From contig NZ_VUOE01000001.1 in assembly GCF_008386635.1 (NCBI RefSeq), positions 2,037,857 to 2,101,856 of the forward strand: a DNA stretch of 64,000 nucleotides, written 5' to 3'. Of the stretch, positions 42,687-52,286 are shown piece after piece (the stretch's first letter is position 1; the number at the start of each line of letters is the position of its first letter). A model generated the notes under the pieces. The model was not told the DNA's origin, did not search any database, and saw only the letters and a program-made list of their open reading frames with translations. This DNA is from Maribacter flavus (lineage in GTDB: Bacteria > Bacteroidota > Bacteroidia > Flavobacteriales > Flavobacteriaceae). A program made the translations under genes and the position numbers.

Positions 42687-44409
42687 CCTTGCTTTTGAAA
42701 ATAAAGATTGGATGTTGGCCGTTGTGCTGACCGGACTCCTGTTGTTCGCCGTTTTCATTTGGAAGGCCTGGACCGGAACGGCGGATAGGCGATTCTATCT
42801 ACAGACATTCCTTGGGTTCTTTGCCATTCTTTGTTTGGCCTTGTTGGTTCTGAAACCAACGTACCTACAAAAGGTCAGGAAGGAGGCCGTTCTTTTGACC
42901 AATGGATACCAAGCGGAAACCTTGGACAGTCTAAAAAAAAGCAACCGAAGGATTTCCGTTCTGGAATATGCACCGGGAATGGACCTTTCTTCCACATTGG
43001 ATTCCATTGACCGTTTACTGATCGCTGGTCATGGGGTCAGGGATTATGATCTTTGGCAGTTTAAGCAAAGTTCCGTCTCATTTATTCCGGAAGCTATTTC
43101 CGAGGGAATCGTACAATTGAAATATAACCAAAAGACCATTTTGGGAGCAGACCTAGTGGTAGAGGGAATTTATAATAACCCAGTCAATCAAAGCAAATTG
43201 GTACTTCAAGGGCCCGGTGGAAGCCCATTGGATTCGATTGTTTTTTCCGATAATCAAGAACATCAATTTAGATTAAGGACCAACCTAAAGGCACCCGGAA
43301 AGTTCCTATTTTTTGTACAGAGAAAGGACAGTTCCGGTACCGATACTAAGACAGAACCGTTACCGGTATTTGTGGAAGCGAAAACGCCTTTGACAGTTTT
43401 AATGGTCAATGAATTCCCTTCTTTTGAAACCAAGTATTTGAAGAATTTTTTAGCCGAAGAAGGGCATCGGGTCATCGTAAAGACGAAACTGACCAAACAG
43501 AAGTACAAGTATGAATATTTCAATACGGAAAGGCAACCTGTGTATTCCTTGAATTCTGAAAACCTATCGGCTTTGGATCTGATTTTTTTTGACGATGTTT
43601 CATTAAACATGCTTTCCAATTCGGAAAGGACCGTTCTGACCGAAGCGATACAGCAGTACGGACTCGGAGTTTTTGTGCAACAAACGGGAAATCGGTTTCA
43701 AGTCGAAAACAAACTGGGAGCATTTGAAGTGCAGCCCGATACTGAAAACACCCTTAAAGTAGCGGTTGGGGCAGAACCATTGATGGAAAAATATCCGGTA
43801 CGCTTCCCGGCCACAGGACTGACGGAAATGGCTATCGGAAATTACGGATATTCCAAACGATTGCGCCAAGGGATTATCGGGACCACTTCTTTGAAGAATA
43901 CGTATGAATTGCTGTTGGACGGTAAGCAGGCAGAATACAGGGAAATTTGGACATCCTTGATCAACGGACTTCGGAAGCAAACCCAGAATACGGGCGCATT
44001 TCGGTCGGAATCCAATTGGGCATTTATTGACGAACCTTACGATTTTTCGTTTTTTACATCGGAAGAAAATCCGGTCGTTTCCTTAGGAAATCAGTATCGG
44101 GTTCCTTTATTGAAAAACACCGTAGTTCATGAGGAATGGCAGGGAAGGGTCTACCCAAGGGAAAAGGGATGGCATGAATTGGCATCGGAACAAGATAGTA
44201 CAACCTCCCAAAATTTTTATGTTATGGAGGCGGGAAACTGGAGTTCCTTGACCGCCCAAAATACCCTGAAACGGAACAAGAGATTTTTTGATTCCCCAGT
44301 TTCGGACCAAAAGGAAAAATTCCTGCCCCAAAGCATTCCTGCCATTTGGTTTTTTATGGGTTTTATTCTGAGTATGGGATTTTTATGGCTCCTGCCAAAG
44401 ATAAAATAG
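42676..44409 (+). CDS. Membrane protein ending the MoxR operon
   Basis: A 577-residue protein with two N-terminal helices (about 12-30 and 38-57), a 480-residue extracytoplasmic part and a C-terminal helix (IWFFMGFILSMGFLWLLP). The middle contains a segment like glutamine-amidotransferase/VWA-linked domains (VLMVNEFPSFETKYLKNFLAEEG region and LDLIFFDDVSLNML). It starts 11 bases inside the preceding gene, so translation is coupled. No family name can be given with confidence; position makes it a component of the MoxR/BatA-type membrane complex. Confidence 0.72.
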   Translation: MLSNLAFENKDWMLAVVLTGLLLFAVFIWKAWTGTADRRFYLQTFLGFFAILCLALLVLKPTYLQKVRKEAVLLTNGYQAETLDSLKKSNRRISVLEYAPGMDLSSTLDSIDRLLIAGHGVRDYDLWQFKQSSVSFIPEAISEGIVQLKYNQKTILGADLVVEGIYNNPVNQSKLVLQGPGGSPLDSIVFSDNQEHQFRLRTNLKAPGKFLFFVQRKDSSGTDTKTEPLPVFVEAKTPLTVLMVNEFPSFETKYLKNFLAEEGHRVIVKTKLTKQKYKYEYFNTERQPVYSLNSENLSALDLIFFDDVSLNMLSNSERTVLTEAIQQYGLGVFVQQTGNRFQVENKLGAFEVQPDTENTLKVAVGAEPLMEKYPVRFPATGLTEMAIGNYGYSKRLRQGIIGTTSLKNTYELLLDGKQAEYREIWTSLINGLRKQTQNTGAFRSESNWAFIDEPYDFSFFTSEENPVVSLGNQYRVPLLKNTVVHEEWQGRVYPREKGWHELASEQDSTTSQNFYVMEAGNWSSLTAQNTLKRNKRFFDSPVSDQKEKFLPQSIPAIWFFMGFILSMGFLWLLPKIK

Positions 44410-44453
44410 GTTACAACTGTTTCAATGCAAAAGCCATTCTATAACTTTACACC

Positions 44454-45182
44454 ATGAATCTAGTCGTTGACATAGGGAATACCTTCGTGAAATTTGCCGT
44501 ATTTGACAAAAATACCTTGATTTTTGACGAACGGTTTAAACTGGAGGAGTTTACGGACAGGGTCAAAAAACTTTTTAAGCGTTACCCGGGCATAGAAAGG
44601 GCCATCTATGCATCCGTAGGTGCCACCGATAAAACCTACCTTACCGTTCTGACCTTGTTCTGTAAGGTACATGTGCTGTCCCTTGAATCCAAAGTCCCAT
44701 TTAAAAACAGTTACGCCACGCCCCAAACTTTGGGAATCGATAGAATTGCCCTGGCAACGGCCGCTTATTATCATGCGCCCCATAAGAACACCCTGGTGAT
44801 AGATGCCGGTACCTGTATCACCTATGATATGGTGAACGATTTTGATGAATACCTTGGAGGGGCCATTTCCCCCGGACTGGAAATGCGCTACAAGGCCATG
44901 CACCAACAGACGTCGGCATTGCCGCTGCTTCCCGTGGAGGCACCCCTGGATTTAATAGGAAATACCACCAACAGCAGTATGCACAGTGGTGTCGTCAATG
45001 GTATTTGTGCCGAATTGGACGGAATAATCGATCAATATGCAACCCGTTTTAAAGATTTAACAGTTATTTTAACAGGGGGTGATAGTCATTTTTTGTCTAA
45101 AAGACTAAAAAATACCATCTTTGCGGATTCCAAATTCCTGCTAAAGGGACTTAATTATTTGCTGGAATACAATAAGCACTAG
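44454..45182 (+). CDS. coaX: Type III pantothenate kinase
   Basis: A 242-residue cytosolic kinase, first step of coenzyme A synthesis. Family motifs: LVVDIGNTFVKFAVF (phosphate 1, 3-17), the GIDRIALATAAYYH region (about 97-110), LVIDAGTCITYD (about 115-126), GGAISPGLEMR (about 135-145) and VILTGGDS (about 204-211). It lacks the feedback inhibition known for type I enzymes. It is followed by envelope genes with zero-base spacing, so it may be cotranscribed with them. Confidence 0.95.
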   Translation: MNLVVDIGNTFVKFAVFDKNTLIFDERFKLEEFTDRVKKLFKRYPGIERAIYASVGATDKTYLTVLTLFCKVHVLSLESKVPFKNSYATPQTLGIDRIALATAAYYHAPHKNTLVIDAGTCITYDMVNDFDEYLGGAISPGLEMRYKAMHQQTSALPLLPVEAPLDLIGNTTNSSMHSGVVNGICAELDGIIDQYATRFKDLTVILTGGDSHFLSKRLKNTIFADSKFLLKGLNYLLEYNKH

Positions 45183-46469
45183 ATGATCAAGAAAATTGTA
45201 ATTGCAATAGTGTGCATGGCCTCCGCGGGCATGTATGCTCAAAATGGTACGGTTTCTCCCTATTCGTTTTTCGGTATTGGTGACTTAAGGACTTCGGCAA
45301 CTGTTGAAAACCAAATGATGGGTCACATTGGGGTCTATGCGGATAGTATTCATCTAAATTTACAGAACCCTGCGGCCTATGGAGAATTAGGTCTGGACGT
45401 AATGGATAAAGTGGGTCTGGTGACGTATACGGCCGGGATTTCCAACAAACAGGTGCGGCTCAAAAGTTTTGAGGAAGAACAGAGTAGCTCCCTGACCACG
45501 TTGGACTATTTATCGTTAGGTTTTAGTCTGGGAAAAGGTTTTGGAATGGGATTTGGGATTATGCCCTATTCTTCGGTTGGCTATAATTTTGTGGATGCAA
45601 CTCCCAGCAGTGGTCAAGCATTGACAAACATCTTCAGCGGGGAAGGGGATTTAACTAAGGTGTATTATTCCGTGGGCTATCAAATTATAAAGGATCTTAG
45701 CCTGGGTGTGACCATAAACTATAATTATGGCACTTTGTCCAATGAAAGGCTCCAACAAATCGAGGATGTGCAGTTTGGTACTTTTGATAGAAGGTCCTCC
45801 CAAATAAACGGGTTTGATTTTAATTATGCCCTCTTGTATACCCCACAGATCAATGAGAATCATACCTTACATACTTCCGTTAGGGTAAATACCCAAGGAA
45901 ATTTGGTTTCAAGGAACAATAGGAATATCGGTTCGTTCTCAGTCGCCAGCGGCACCAATATCGAGAACTTAGAGGTTGATCTGGAGGCAATCAACCTCAG
46001 AAATACGGAGTTTAAGATTCCTACTACCACTACTTTAGGGTTGGGTTATGGAATGGATTTTAAATGGTTTTTAGGTGCAGAATATAGTTTTCAGGGGTTG
46101 GGTTCCTTTGAAAATCCTTTTTTAGGAACTAATAATATAGAATACAACGACGCCAGTTCCTTGGCCTTGGGTGGTTTTATAACACCTGATGCAAGGTCTT
46201 TTGATAGCTACTTAAAAAGAATTACCTATCGAGCAGGCGTGCGTTTGGACAAGACCGGAATGGTGGTCAACGATGTGGACATAAATAATTTTGGCATAAC
46301 TTTTGGATTAGGGTTACCATTGGGACGAAGTTTCTCCAATCTCAATGTTGGTTTTGAGCTGGGCAGAAGGGGAACCACCAGGGCGAATTTGATAGAGGAG
46401 AGTTACTTTAAGGTCAATGTAGGCCTATCTTTAAACGATCGATGGTTCCAAAAACGAAAGATTAATTGA
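45183..46469 (+). CDS. Outer-membrane beta-barrel protein, FadL/OmpP1-like
   Basis: A 428-residue exported protein. Signal peptide to about residue 19 (VCMASAGMYAQ). The start after cleavage, NGTVSPYSFFGIGDLR, and the NPAAYGELG segment match the flavobacterial outer-membrane transport family that includes FadL-like barrels; alternating hydrophobic residues and the C-terminal KVNVGLSLNDRWF support a barrel. The substrate is unknown. The ATG directly follows the coaX stop. Confidence 0.72.
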   Translation: MIKKIVIAIVCMASAGMYAQNGTVSPYSFFGIGDLRTSATVENQMMGHIGVYADSIHLNLQNPAAYGELGLDVMDKVGLVTYTAGISNKQVRLKSFEEEQSSSLTTLDYLSLGFSLGKGFGMGFGIMPYSSVGYNFVDATPSSGQALTNIFSGEGDLTKVYYSVGYQIIKDLSLGVTINYNYGTLSNERLQQIEDVQFGTFDRRSSQINGFDFNYALLYTPQINENHTLHTSVRVNTQGNLVSRNNRNIGSFSVASGTNIENLEVDLEAINLRNTEFKIPTTTTLGLGYGMDFKWFLGAEYSFQGLGSFENPFLGTNNIEYNDASSLALGGFITPDARSFDSYLKRITYRAGVRLDKTGMVVNDVDINNFGITFGLGLPLGRSFSNLNVGFELGRRGTTRANLIEESYFKVNVGLSLNDRWFQKRKIN

Positions 46470-46508
46470 TAAATTTTTAGTACATTAACCACTTTTAAAA
46501 TTAGAACG

Positions 46509-47879
46509 ATGAAAACTAAACTTTACTTCGCGGCAATTGTGTTCCTTGGGATGATGGGAGTAAGTAATGCACAGGCGCAAAACCCTGAATGTATGACGAA
46601 CCTGTCTATATTTTCAGAGCATGCAAAAGTTAAAAATTATGATGCGGCTTATGAGCCATGGAAAAAGACATATGAGACCTGTCCTCAGTTGAACAATGCG
46701 ATCTATGTCTATGGTGAGCGCATCCTGAACGATAAAATTGAAAAATCTACCGGAGCTGAAAAGGAAGGGTATATCAATGAGCTTATGGGGCTTTATGACA
46801 ACAAGCTTGTCCACTTTTCCTCAAAGACCAGTCCTGGAGAAACTATGGTGGATAAGGCAATGGTAATGTATGATAACAAAATGGCCGACGATTCCAAAAT
46901 GTACAGCATGTTGTCTGAAGCTTTCAGCAAGGATAGGGAGAATTTCACCAACCCAAAAGCTTTGTATCTATACTTCTCAAGTTTAGTGGATTTGCACGAA
47001 GCAGGTAAAAAGGAACTTCAAGAGGTTTTTGACGTATATGATGACGTAACTGCAAAAATCGATGAGGAGAACGAAAAGCTTACGGATAACATTGCTAAGT
47101 TACTTCCAAAGGAAGAGGCCGGTACGTTGACCTCAAAGGAGCAAAGGTCTCTTAAAGTTTACAATTCCTACTCAGAAAACTACGGTAAAATTGCCGGGAG
47201 CATCGATTCTAAATTAGGAAAATTGGCAGATTGTGAAAACCTAATTCCCCTATACGAAAAGAGTTTTGAGGAAAAGAAAGGTGACGTGAAGTGGGTAAAA
47301 GCTGCAGTGGGAAGAATGTATAATAAGGAATGTACGGAAGACCCGATGTTTAAAAAATTGGTGGAGGTACAAGCACAACTCGCACCATCAGCGGATACCT
47401 ATGTATATTTAGGTTCCTTGAAAAAGTCAAGTGGCGATACCAATGGTGCTGTAGCGGATTACAACAAAGCATTGGAACTGGAAACGGATGCTAAAAAGAA
47501 GTCGAATATCGCTTACAAAATTGCGACTAGTTATACTAAATCAAGTAGATCCACTGCAAGAAGTTACGCCCAAAAGGCAATTGATGCCAATCCGGCGAAC
47601 GGTAGGGCTTATTTGTTGATTGCAAGCTTGTATGCTGGTAGTGCCAACGAATGTGGGAACACCCCATTTGAAAAGCGTGCCATCTATTGGAAGGCAGCTG
47701 ATATGGCAAGACAGGCCGGTAGGGTAGACCCTGCGTTAAGTGGAAGGGCCGGCCAGGCTGCGGCTAGTTACAACGCAAAAGCACCAACCAAGGAGATGAT
47801 TTTCAGTGCCGGCATGGCAGGACAATCGGTATCTTTCTCTTGTTGGGTAGGAGGAAGTGTAAAGGTACCTTCATTATAA
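46509..47879 (+). CDS. Exported tetratricopeptide-repeat protein
   Basis: A 456-residue periplasmic protein: signal peptide (FLGMMGVSNAQAQ, cut near 23), then repeats best seen at about 290-380 (ADTYVYLGSLKKSSGDTNGAV, and NGRAYLLIASLYAGS). There are Cys pairs at ECMTN and TCPQLN. Many Bacteroidota envelope operons carry such proteins between an outer-membrane barrel and LptC; a scaffold role is plausible. LptC begins one base after its stop. Confidence 0.8.
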   Translation: MKTKLYFAAIVFLGMMGVSNAQAQNPECMTNLSIFSEHAKVKNYDAAYEPWKKTYETCPQLNNAIYVYGERILNDKIEKSTGAEKEGYINELMGLYDNKLVHFSSKTSPGETMVDKAMVMYDNKMADDSKMYSMLSEAFSKDRENFTNPKALYLYFSSLVDLHEAGKKELQEVFDVYDDVTAKIDEENEKLTDNIAKLLPKEEAGTLTSKEQRSLKVYNSYSENYGKIAGSIDSKLGKLADCENLIPLYEKSFEEKKGDVKWVKAAVGRMYNKECTEDPMFKKLVEVQAQLAPSADTYVYLGSLKKSSGDTNGAVADYNKALELETDAKKKSNIAYKIATSYTKSSRSTARSYAQKAIDANPANGRAYLLIASLYAGSANECGNTPFEKRAIYWKAADMARQAGRVDPALSGRAGQAAASYNAKAPTKEMIFSAGMAGQSVSFSCWVGGSVKVPSL

Positions 47880-47880
47880 A

Positions 47881-48486
47881 ATGACAATACATTTTGTAAA
47901 TATATTCAAGGGCATTGCCATGGTTTCCATGGCAATGCTTTTTTTTTCCTGCAAGGATAATTACAAACGGGTTGGCGAAGAAGCCAAGAAGGAAATTTTT
48001 CCGCAGGGTGTCGCAAAGAATTTTGTGTTGACCTATACGGAAATTCCAGAAAACCTGAGTGCTGAGGATACAGGGAGTTCTAAGATATTGGCCGTAATTT
48101 CCGGGCCTCTTCGCAATGACTTTGACAATTTGAAATTTCCACACCAGACCTTTCCTGAAGGGGTTTTGGTGGAAATATTTAATGAGAGGAATGAAAGGAC
48201 GACCATACAGGCCGATCAAGGTATTTATTTCACGGCAACGGACGTCATTGATCTTCAGGGAAACGTGGTGATCAAGGGCCATGATGGTAAAATGTTGGAA
48301 GCCCCACAGTTGTACTACGACCAAGAAAACGAGTGGGCTTTTACCCAGGAAAAGTTTAAGTTTACAAATCCGGAGGATGGTACTGTTATGGACGGCGAAG
48401 GGATGGACATAAAAAAGGACCTCACCTTCTTAAATGCCCATAAAACCTACGGTTTAATGTTGATTAAAGAAGAAAAGGATGATTAA
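47881..48486 (+). CDS. lptC: LPS export protein LptC (lipoprotein)
   Basis: A 201-residue lipoprotein; lipobox AMLFFSC near residue 23. The mature domain has the LptC/OstA-type strand order: VVISG-like AVISGPLRNDFDN, TTIQADQGIYFTATDVIDLQGNVVI, then APQLYYDQENEWAFTQEKF and the C-terminal DLTFLNAHK. It bridges LPS from the inner-membrane transporter to LptA. Membrane anchoring here appears to be by lipid rather than a transmembrane helix, common in Bacteroidota. Overlaps the next gene by 8 bases. Confidence 0.85.
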   Translation: MTIHFVNIFKGIAMVSMAMLFFSCKDNYKRVGEEAKKEIFPQGVAKNFVLTYTEIPENLSAEDTGSSKILAVISGPLRNDFDNLKFPHQTFPEGVLVEIFNERNERTTIQADQGIYFTATDVIDLQGNVVIKGHDGKMLEAPQLYYDQENEWAFTQEKFKFTNPEDGTVMDGEGMDIKKDLTFLNAHKTYGLMLIKEEKDD

Positions 48487-48682
48487 GATTTTACGTTATA
48501 CGGAATACCTATACGTTGTAGTAGCTGTTTTTTCGATATACAGGGTTTACACGGACTGGAACACCGATAGAAGTATGGCCTATATTTTCATTTTTTTTGC
48601 GATTGTTTCCATTGGGATGTTCTTGTTCCGAAGAAATTATCGCAAAAAATTCGAGCAGCGCGCAAAGGATAATCAAAAATAG
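48479..48682 (+). CDS. Small two-helix membrane protein
   Basis: A 67-residue protein with two hydrophobic stretches (about 9-22 and 33-48) and a basic C-terminus (RRNYRKKFEQR). It overlaps the end of lptC by 8 bases and is followed by the CorC-like gene two bases later, so it is part of the envelope string. No function is known; similar small genes sit at this position in other Flavobacteriaceae to my recollection. Confidence 0.75.
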   Translation: MIKILRYTEYLYVVVAVFSIYRVYTDWNTDRSMAYIFIFFAIVSIGMFLFRRNYRKKFEQRAKDNQK

Positions 48683-48684
48683 CA

Positions 48685-49971
48685 GTGGATAGTAGTATTA
48701 TTATTATTGTTCTTTCCCTACTTTTTTCAGCTTTTTTCTCTGGAATGGAAATCGCTTTTGTATCCGCGAACAAAATTCATATTGAAATAGAGAAAAAGCA
48801 GGCCGGGTTTCTCGCCAAGGTATTGACAAGGCTTACCAAAAGACCTTCCAAGTTTATCGCTACCATGCTAATTGGTAACAATATCGCCTTAGTGGTGTAT
48901 GGTCTTTTTATGGGCGAAGTGCTTATGAATTGGTTTTTGGGTATGCATCCTGAAAATGAAATCGTTAGGGTCTTTTTGACGGATTTCAGTCTATTGACCC
49001 AAACCATCATCTCAACTTTGGTTATTTTGATTACGGCCGAGTTTCTCCCCAAAGTACTGTTTCAAATCTATGCGAACAGTTTATTGAAGTTACTTGCCAT
49101 TCCTGCCTATCTGTTTTATTTGGCATTTAGTTTGGTATCGGATTTTGTCATCTATGTTTCGGATTTCATTTTGAAATATATCTTTCGTACCTCTGGAGAC
49201 GAGGTCCAATTGGCATTTACCAAATTGGAACTGGGGGATTATATTACGGAACAAATGGAAACGGTTGAAGAGGCCGATGAGGTGGATTCCGAAATCCAAA
49301 TTTTTCAAAATGCGTTGGAGTTTGCAGAGGTCAAGGCCCGTGAGGTCATGGTTCCCAGAACTGAAATTACCGCTGTGGAAATACATGAAACGCCTAAAAA
49401 TCTTGCCAAGTTGTTTACGGAAACCGGCTATTCCAAAATATTGGTTTTCAAGGATACTATTGACAATGTCATAGGTTATGTACATTCCTATGAACTATTC
49501 AAAAAGCCCAAGACCATTAAGAGTATCCTGCTTCCAGTCGAATTTGTTCCAGAAACCATGCTCATTCAGGATATATTAAATGTGCTGATTAAAAAGAGGA
49601 AAAGTATAGCTGTTGTTTTGGACGAGTATGGAGGTACTTCCGGTCTAATGACCGTAGAGGACATTGTAGAGGAGCTTTTTGGGGAAATTGAGGACGAGCA
49701 TGATACCACCGACCTGAAGGAGGAACAAATCGACGAACGAAACTATTTGTTCTCGGCTCGATTGGAAGTGGATTACATCAACGAAAACTACAAACTAGAA
49801 CTGCCCATTGGTGATGAGTTTGAGACCTTGGGAGGTCTTTTGGTGCATCAAGTTGGGGAAATTCCTGAAAAGGATTCGGAAATAACTATCGATTATTTTA
49901 AGTTCATCGTTTTGGAGGTTTCAAACACCAAAATAGATTTGGTTTCCCTGGAACTTTTAAAGGAGGATTAA
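48685..49971 (+). CDS. CNNM/CorC-type hemolysin family protein (DUF21 plus CBS domains)
   Basis: A 428-residue inner-membrane protein starting at GTG 48685. Three to four N-terminal helices form the DUF21 domain (IIIIVLSLLFSAFFSGMEIAF), followed by a CBS pair (about 205-325, with VMVPRTEITAVE and VVLDEYGGTSGLMTVEDIVEELFGEI split over the strand) and a CorC_HlyC domain. Such proteins are magnesium/cobalt transport-linked; the gliding protein GldE is a relative, but GldE neighbours (gldD, ssb, mutY) are absent. Confidence 0.9.
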   Translation: MDSSIIIIVLSLLFSAFFSGMEIAFVSANKIHIEIEKKQAGFLAKVLTRLTKRPSKFIATMLIGNNIALVVYGLFMGEVLMNWFLGMHPENEIVRVFLTDFSLLTQTIISTLVILITAEFLPKVLFQIYANSLLKLLAIPAYLFYLAFSLVSDFVIYVSDFILKYIFRTSGDEVQLAFTKLELGDYITEQMETVEEADEVDSEIQIFQNALEFAEVKAREVMVPRTEITAVEIHETPKNLAKLFTETGYSKILVFKDTIDNVIGYVHSYELFKKPKTIKSILLPVEFVPETMLIQDILNVLIKKRKSIAVVLDEYGGTSGLMTVEDIVEELFGEIEDEHDTTDLKEEQIDERNYLFSARLEVDYINENYKLELPIGDEFETLGGLLVHQVGEIPEKDSEITIDYFKFIVLEVSNTKIDLVSLELLKED

Positions 49972-50114
49972 CAGATTTACTCGGATATTCCAAGTGGTGG
50001 AAATCAAAATATTGGGAGCCGAAGCAACCATGTTTAACGTGCCATTTTAGTTTTTATTATTTCAATTAAAAATGGTAATTTCGCCAACTGATTTTAACTA
50101 TTTGATTCGATAGG

Positions 50115-52235
50115 ATGGCAGTTTTAGAAAACATTAGAAAGCGTACCACGGTATTGATACTGATTATAGGTCTGGCACTATTCGCCTTTGTGATTTCTGG
50201 GGTATTCACAAGTAGTAATTTTGGGGCCGGAGGTAAAATAGGTTCTTCCGTAGCCGAGATCAATGGGAAGGAAATATCCATAGACGAGTTCAGGCAGAAG
50301 GTGGAAACGGCTTCCCAAAGAATGGGACCAACGGTTTCTTCCATGCAGACCATGAACCAGGTCTGGGATCAAGAGGTAAGAAGGAGCATTTTGGAAGAGC
50401 AATTTGAGGATTTGGGAATCGGCATCGAGCAGGACCAAATCGTAGATTTTTTAAGAACTACCGGATACGCCCAAAATCCCGAGTTCCAGAACGAGAACGG
50501 GGTTTTTGACCCTAACAGGTTCCGCTCCACGGTATTGGATTGGAAGAACAACAACCCGGCCCAGTACGATTTTTGGTTACAGACCGAAAAGGAAATCGTT
50601 CAAATGGCAAAGGAGCAAACATACTTTGACCTTATCAAGGCAGGTGTGGGCGCTACTTTAAAGGAAGGGGAACTGGATTATAAATTGGCCAACGAGAAAA
50701 TGGATATTCGGTATGTGAGGGTTCCGTATTCCTCAATTCCGGACAGTACTATAACGGTAACCAAGAGCGAGATTTCGGCCTATGTGAACGAACATAAGGA
50801 TGATTTTAAACAGGACCCTGCCCGTGATATCCAATTTGTTTATTTTAGTGAAAAACCCTCGGATGAGGATGATTTGGCCGTGAAGGAAGCGATTACCAAG
50901 TTGTTGGATGACACGGTGGAGTACAATGCGCAGACCGATAGAAACGATACCATTGCTGGCTTTAGGAATACGCAGGATATGGAAGCTTTCCTTGATAGGA
51001 ATTCCGATATCAAATTCGATACTATTTATAAAGCGAAAAAGAACCTACCTTCCAGTGTGGCCGATACCTTATTTGCTTTAAATGTGGGTGAGATTTACGG
51101 GCCTTACAAAGATGCCGGTTCCTATAAGGTTTCCAAAATGATGGGTAGAAGGCCCAATGGCTCCGTCAAGGCTAGCCATATTTTGATTGCCTATGAAGGT
51201 GCCACAAGAGCCAATCCAGAAGTTACCAGAACCAAGGAAGAGGCAGAAAAGGAAGCAACGCGTTTATTGGCAGAGGCAAAAAAATCTGGAGTGGTATTCG
51301 CTGAATTGGCTAGGGATAACTCTGATGGCCCATCTGCACCCAACGGTGGTGATTTGGGATATTTCCAACAAGGAACCATGGTGCCAGCTTTCAACGATTT
51401 TGCCTTTGGGAATGACGTTGGAACTATTGGGATGGTGGAGACCGATTTTGGTTTCCATGTTATAAAAGTCGATGATAAGGAAGATTTGGTTCAAATCGCC
51501 ACCTTGTCCAGAGAGGTAACGGCATCCGAAGAAACGACCAATAAGTTGTTTACCGATGCTACCAAGTTTGAAATGGAAACAATTGCTGATGAAAGCGCAT
51601 TCTCCGAAATAGCACAGAAAAGTGAGTATTTGGTTCGTCCCGTAAACAAAATAAAACAACTCGACGAGAATCTTCCAGGTTTGGGTGCCCAAAGAGCTAT
51701 TGTTCAGTGGGCCTTTAATGAAGATACCGAAGTTGGTGACATCAAACGATTCAATATCAACGATGGTTATGCCATAGTACAATTAACGGGCATATACAAA
51801 GAAGGACTAATGAGTGCCGAGGATGCTTCGGCCACCGTACTTCCTATTATTAGAAAGGAAAGAAAAGCAGCGCAAATTATGGCCGCTAACCAAGGTAAGG
51901 ACATGAATGCCATTGCTTCGGACAACAATACAACGGTTTCAACGGCAAGTGCCCTAACCGTAAAGTCGCCTACCATTCCTGGTGCGGGTAGCGAACCGGT
52001 AATCGTGGGTACTGCCTACGGAATGAAAGAAGGCGAAACTTCAGGTCTTTTGGAAGGGAACACAGGTATTTTTAAAATTGAGGTAACCAAGAAAACCGAG
52101 GCCCCTAAATTGGACAACTACGCTACATATGCGAATACCTTAAAGACCAATTCGGCCAATAGGGTGAATTCTGATGTGTACAATGCCCTAAAGGAGTCCT
52201 CTGAAATTGAGGATAAAAGAGCTACCTTTTATTAA
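50115..52235 (+). CDS. Periplasmic peptidyl-prolyl isomerase, PpiD/SurA type
   Basis: A 706-residue membrane-anchored foldase. A single N-terminal helix (about 12-32, TVLILIIGLALFAFVISGVF) is followed by a SurA_N chaperone region with WKNNNPAQYDFWLQ, then a parvulin domain KASHILIAYEG ... GGDLGYFQQGTMVPAF ... FGFHVIKV (about 353-460). A large C-terminal chaperone part follows. It helps outer-membrane protein folding. A strong terminator follows the stop. The name ppiD is family-level, so no symbol is given. Confidence 0.9.
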   Translation: MAVLENIRKRTTVLILIIGLALFAFVISGVFTSSNFGAGGKIGSSVAEINGKEISIDEFRQKVETASQRMGPTVSSMQTMNQVWDQEVRRSILEEQFEDLGIGIEQDQIVDFLRTTGYAQNPEFQNENGVFDPNRFRSTVLDWKNNNPAQYDFWLQTEKEIVQMAKEQTYFDLIKAGVGATLKEGELDYKLANEKMDIRYVRVPYSSIPDSTITVTKSEISAYVNEHKDDFKQDPARDIQFVYFSEKPSDEDDLAVKEAITKLLDDTVEYNAQTDRNDTIAGFRNTQDMEAFLDRNSDIKFDTIYKAKKNLPSSVADTLFALNVGEIYGPYKDAGSYKVSKMMGRRPNGSVKASHILIAYEGATRANPEVTRTKEEAEKEATRLLAEAKKSGVVFAELARDNSDGPSAPNGGDLGYFQQGTMVPAFNDFAFGNDVGTIGMVETDFGFHVIKVDDKEDLVQIATLSREVTASEETTNKLFTDATKFEMETIADESAFSEIAQKSEYLVRPVNKIKQLDENLPGLGAQRAIVQWAFNEDTEVGDIKRFNINDGYAIVQLTGIYKEGLMSAEDASATVLPIIRKERKAAQIMAANQGKDMNAIASDNNTTVSTASALTVKSPTIPGAGSEPVIVGTAYGMKEGETSGLLEGNTGIFKIEVTKKTEAPKLDNYATYANTLKTNSANRVNSDVYNALKESSEIEDKRATFY

Positions 52236-52255
52236 TAGTTCGTATCTATAAAATT

Positions 52256-52286
52256 GAAAGCCTTCCATTTGGAGGGCTTTTTTTAT
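52256..52286. terminator. Terminator between ppiD-like gene and GHMP kinase
   Basis: AAAGCCTTCC and GGAGGGCTTT pair over 10 bases with one G-T wobble around ATTT, followed by a T-run on the plus strand. The convergent kinase stop (52283) overlaps its edge, so the structure may serve both directions. Confidence 0.8.

Noticed and set aside
50042..50075. AT-rich inverted repeat ccatttt/aaaatgg upstream of the ppiD-like gene as a terminator
   Set aside because: The stem is almost only A-T pairs around a long loop and lacks a GC core, so termination is not convincing.
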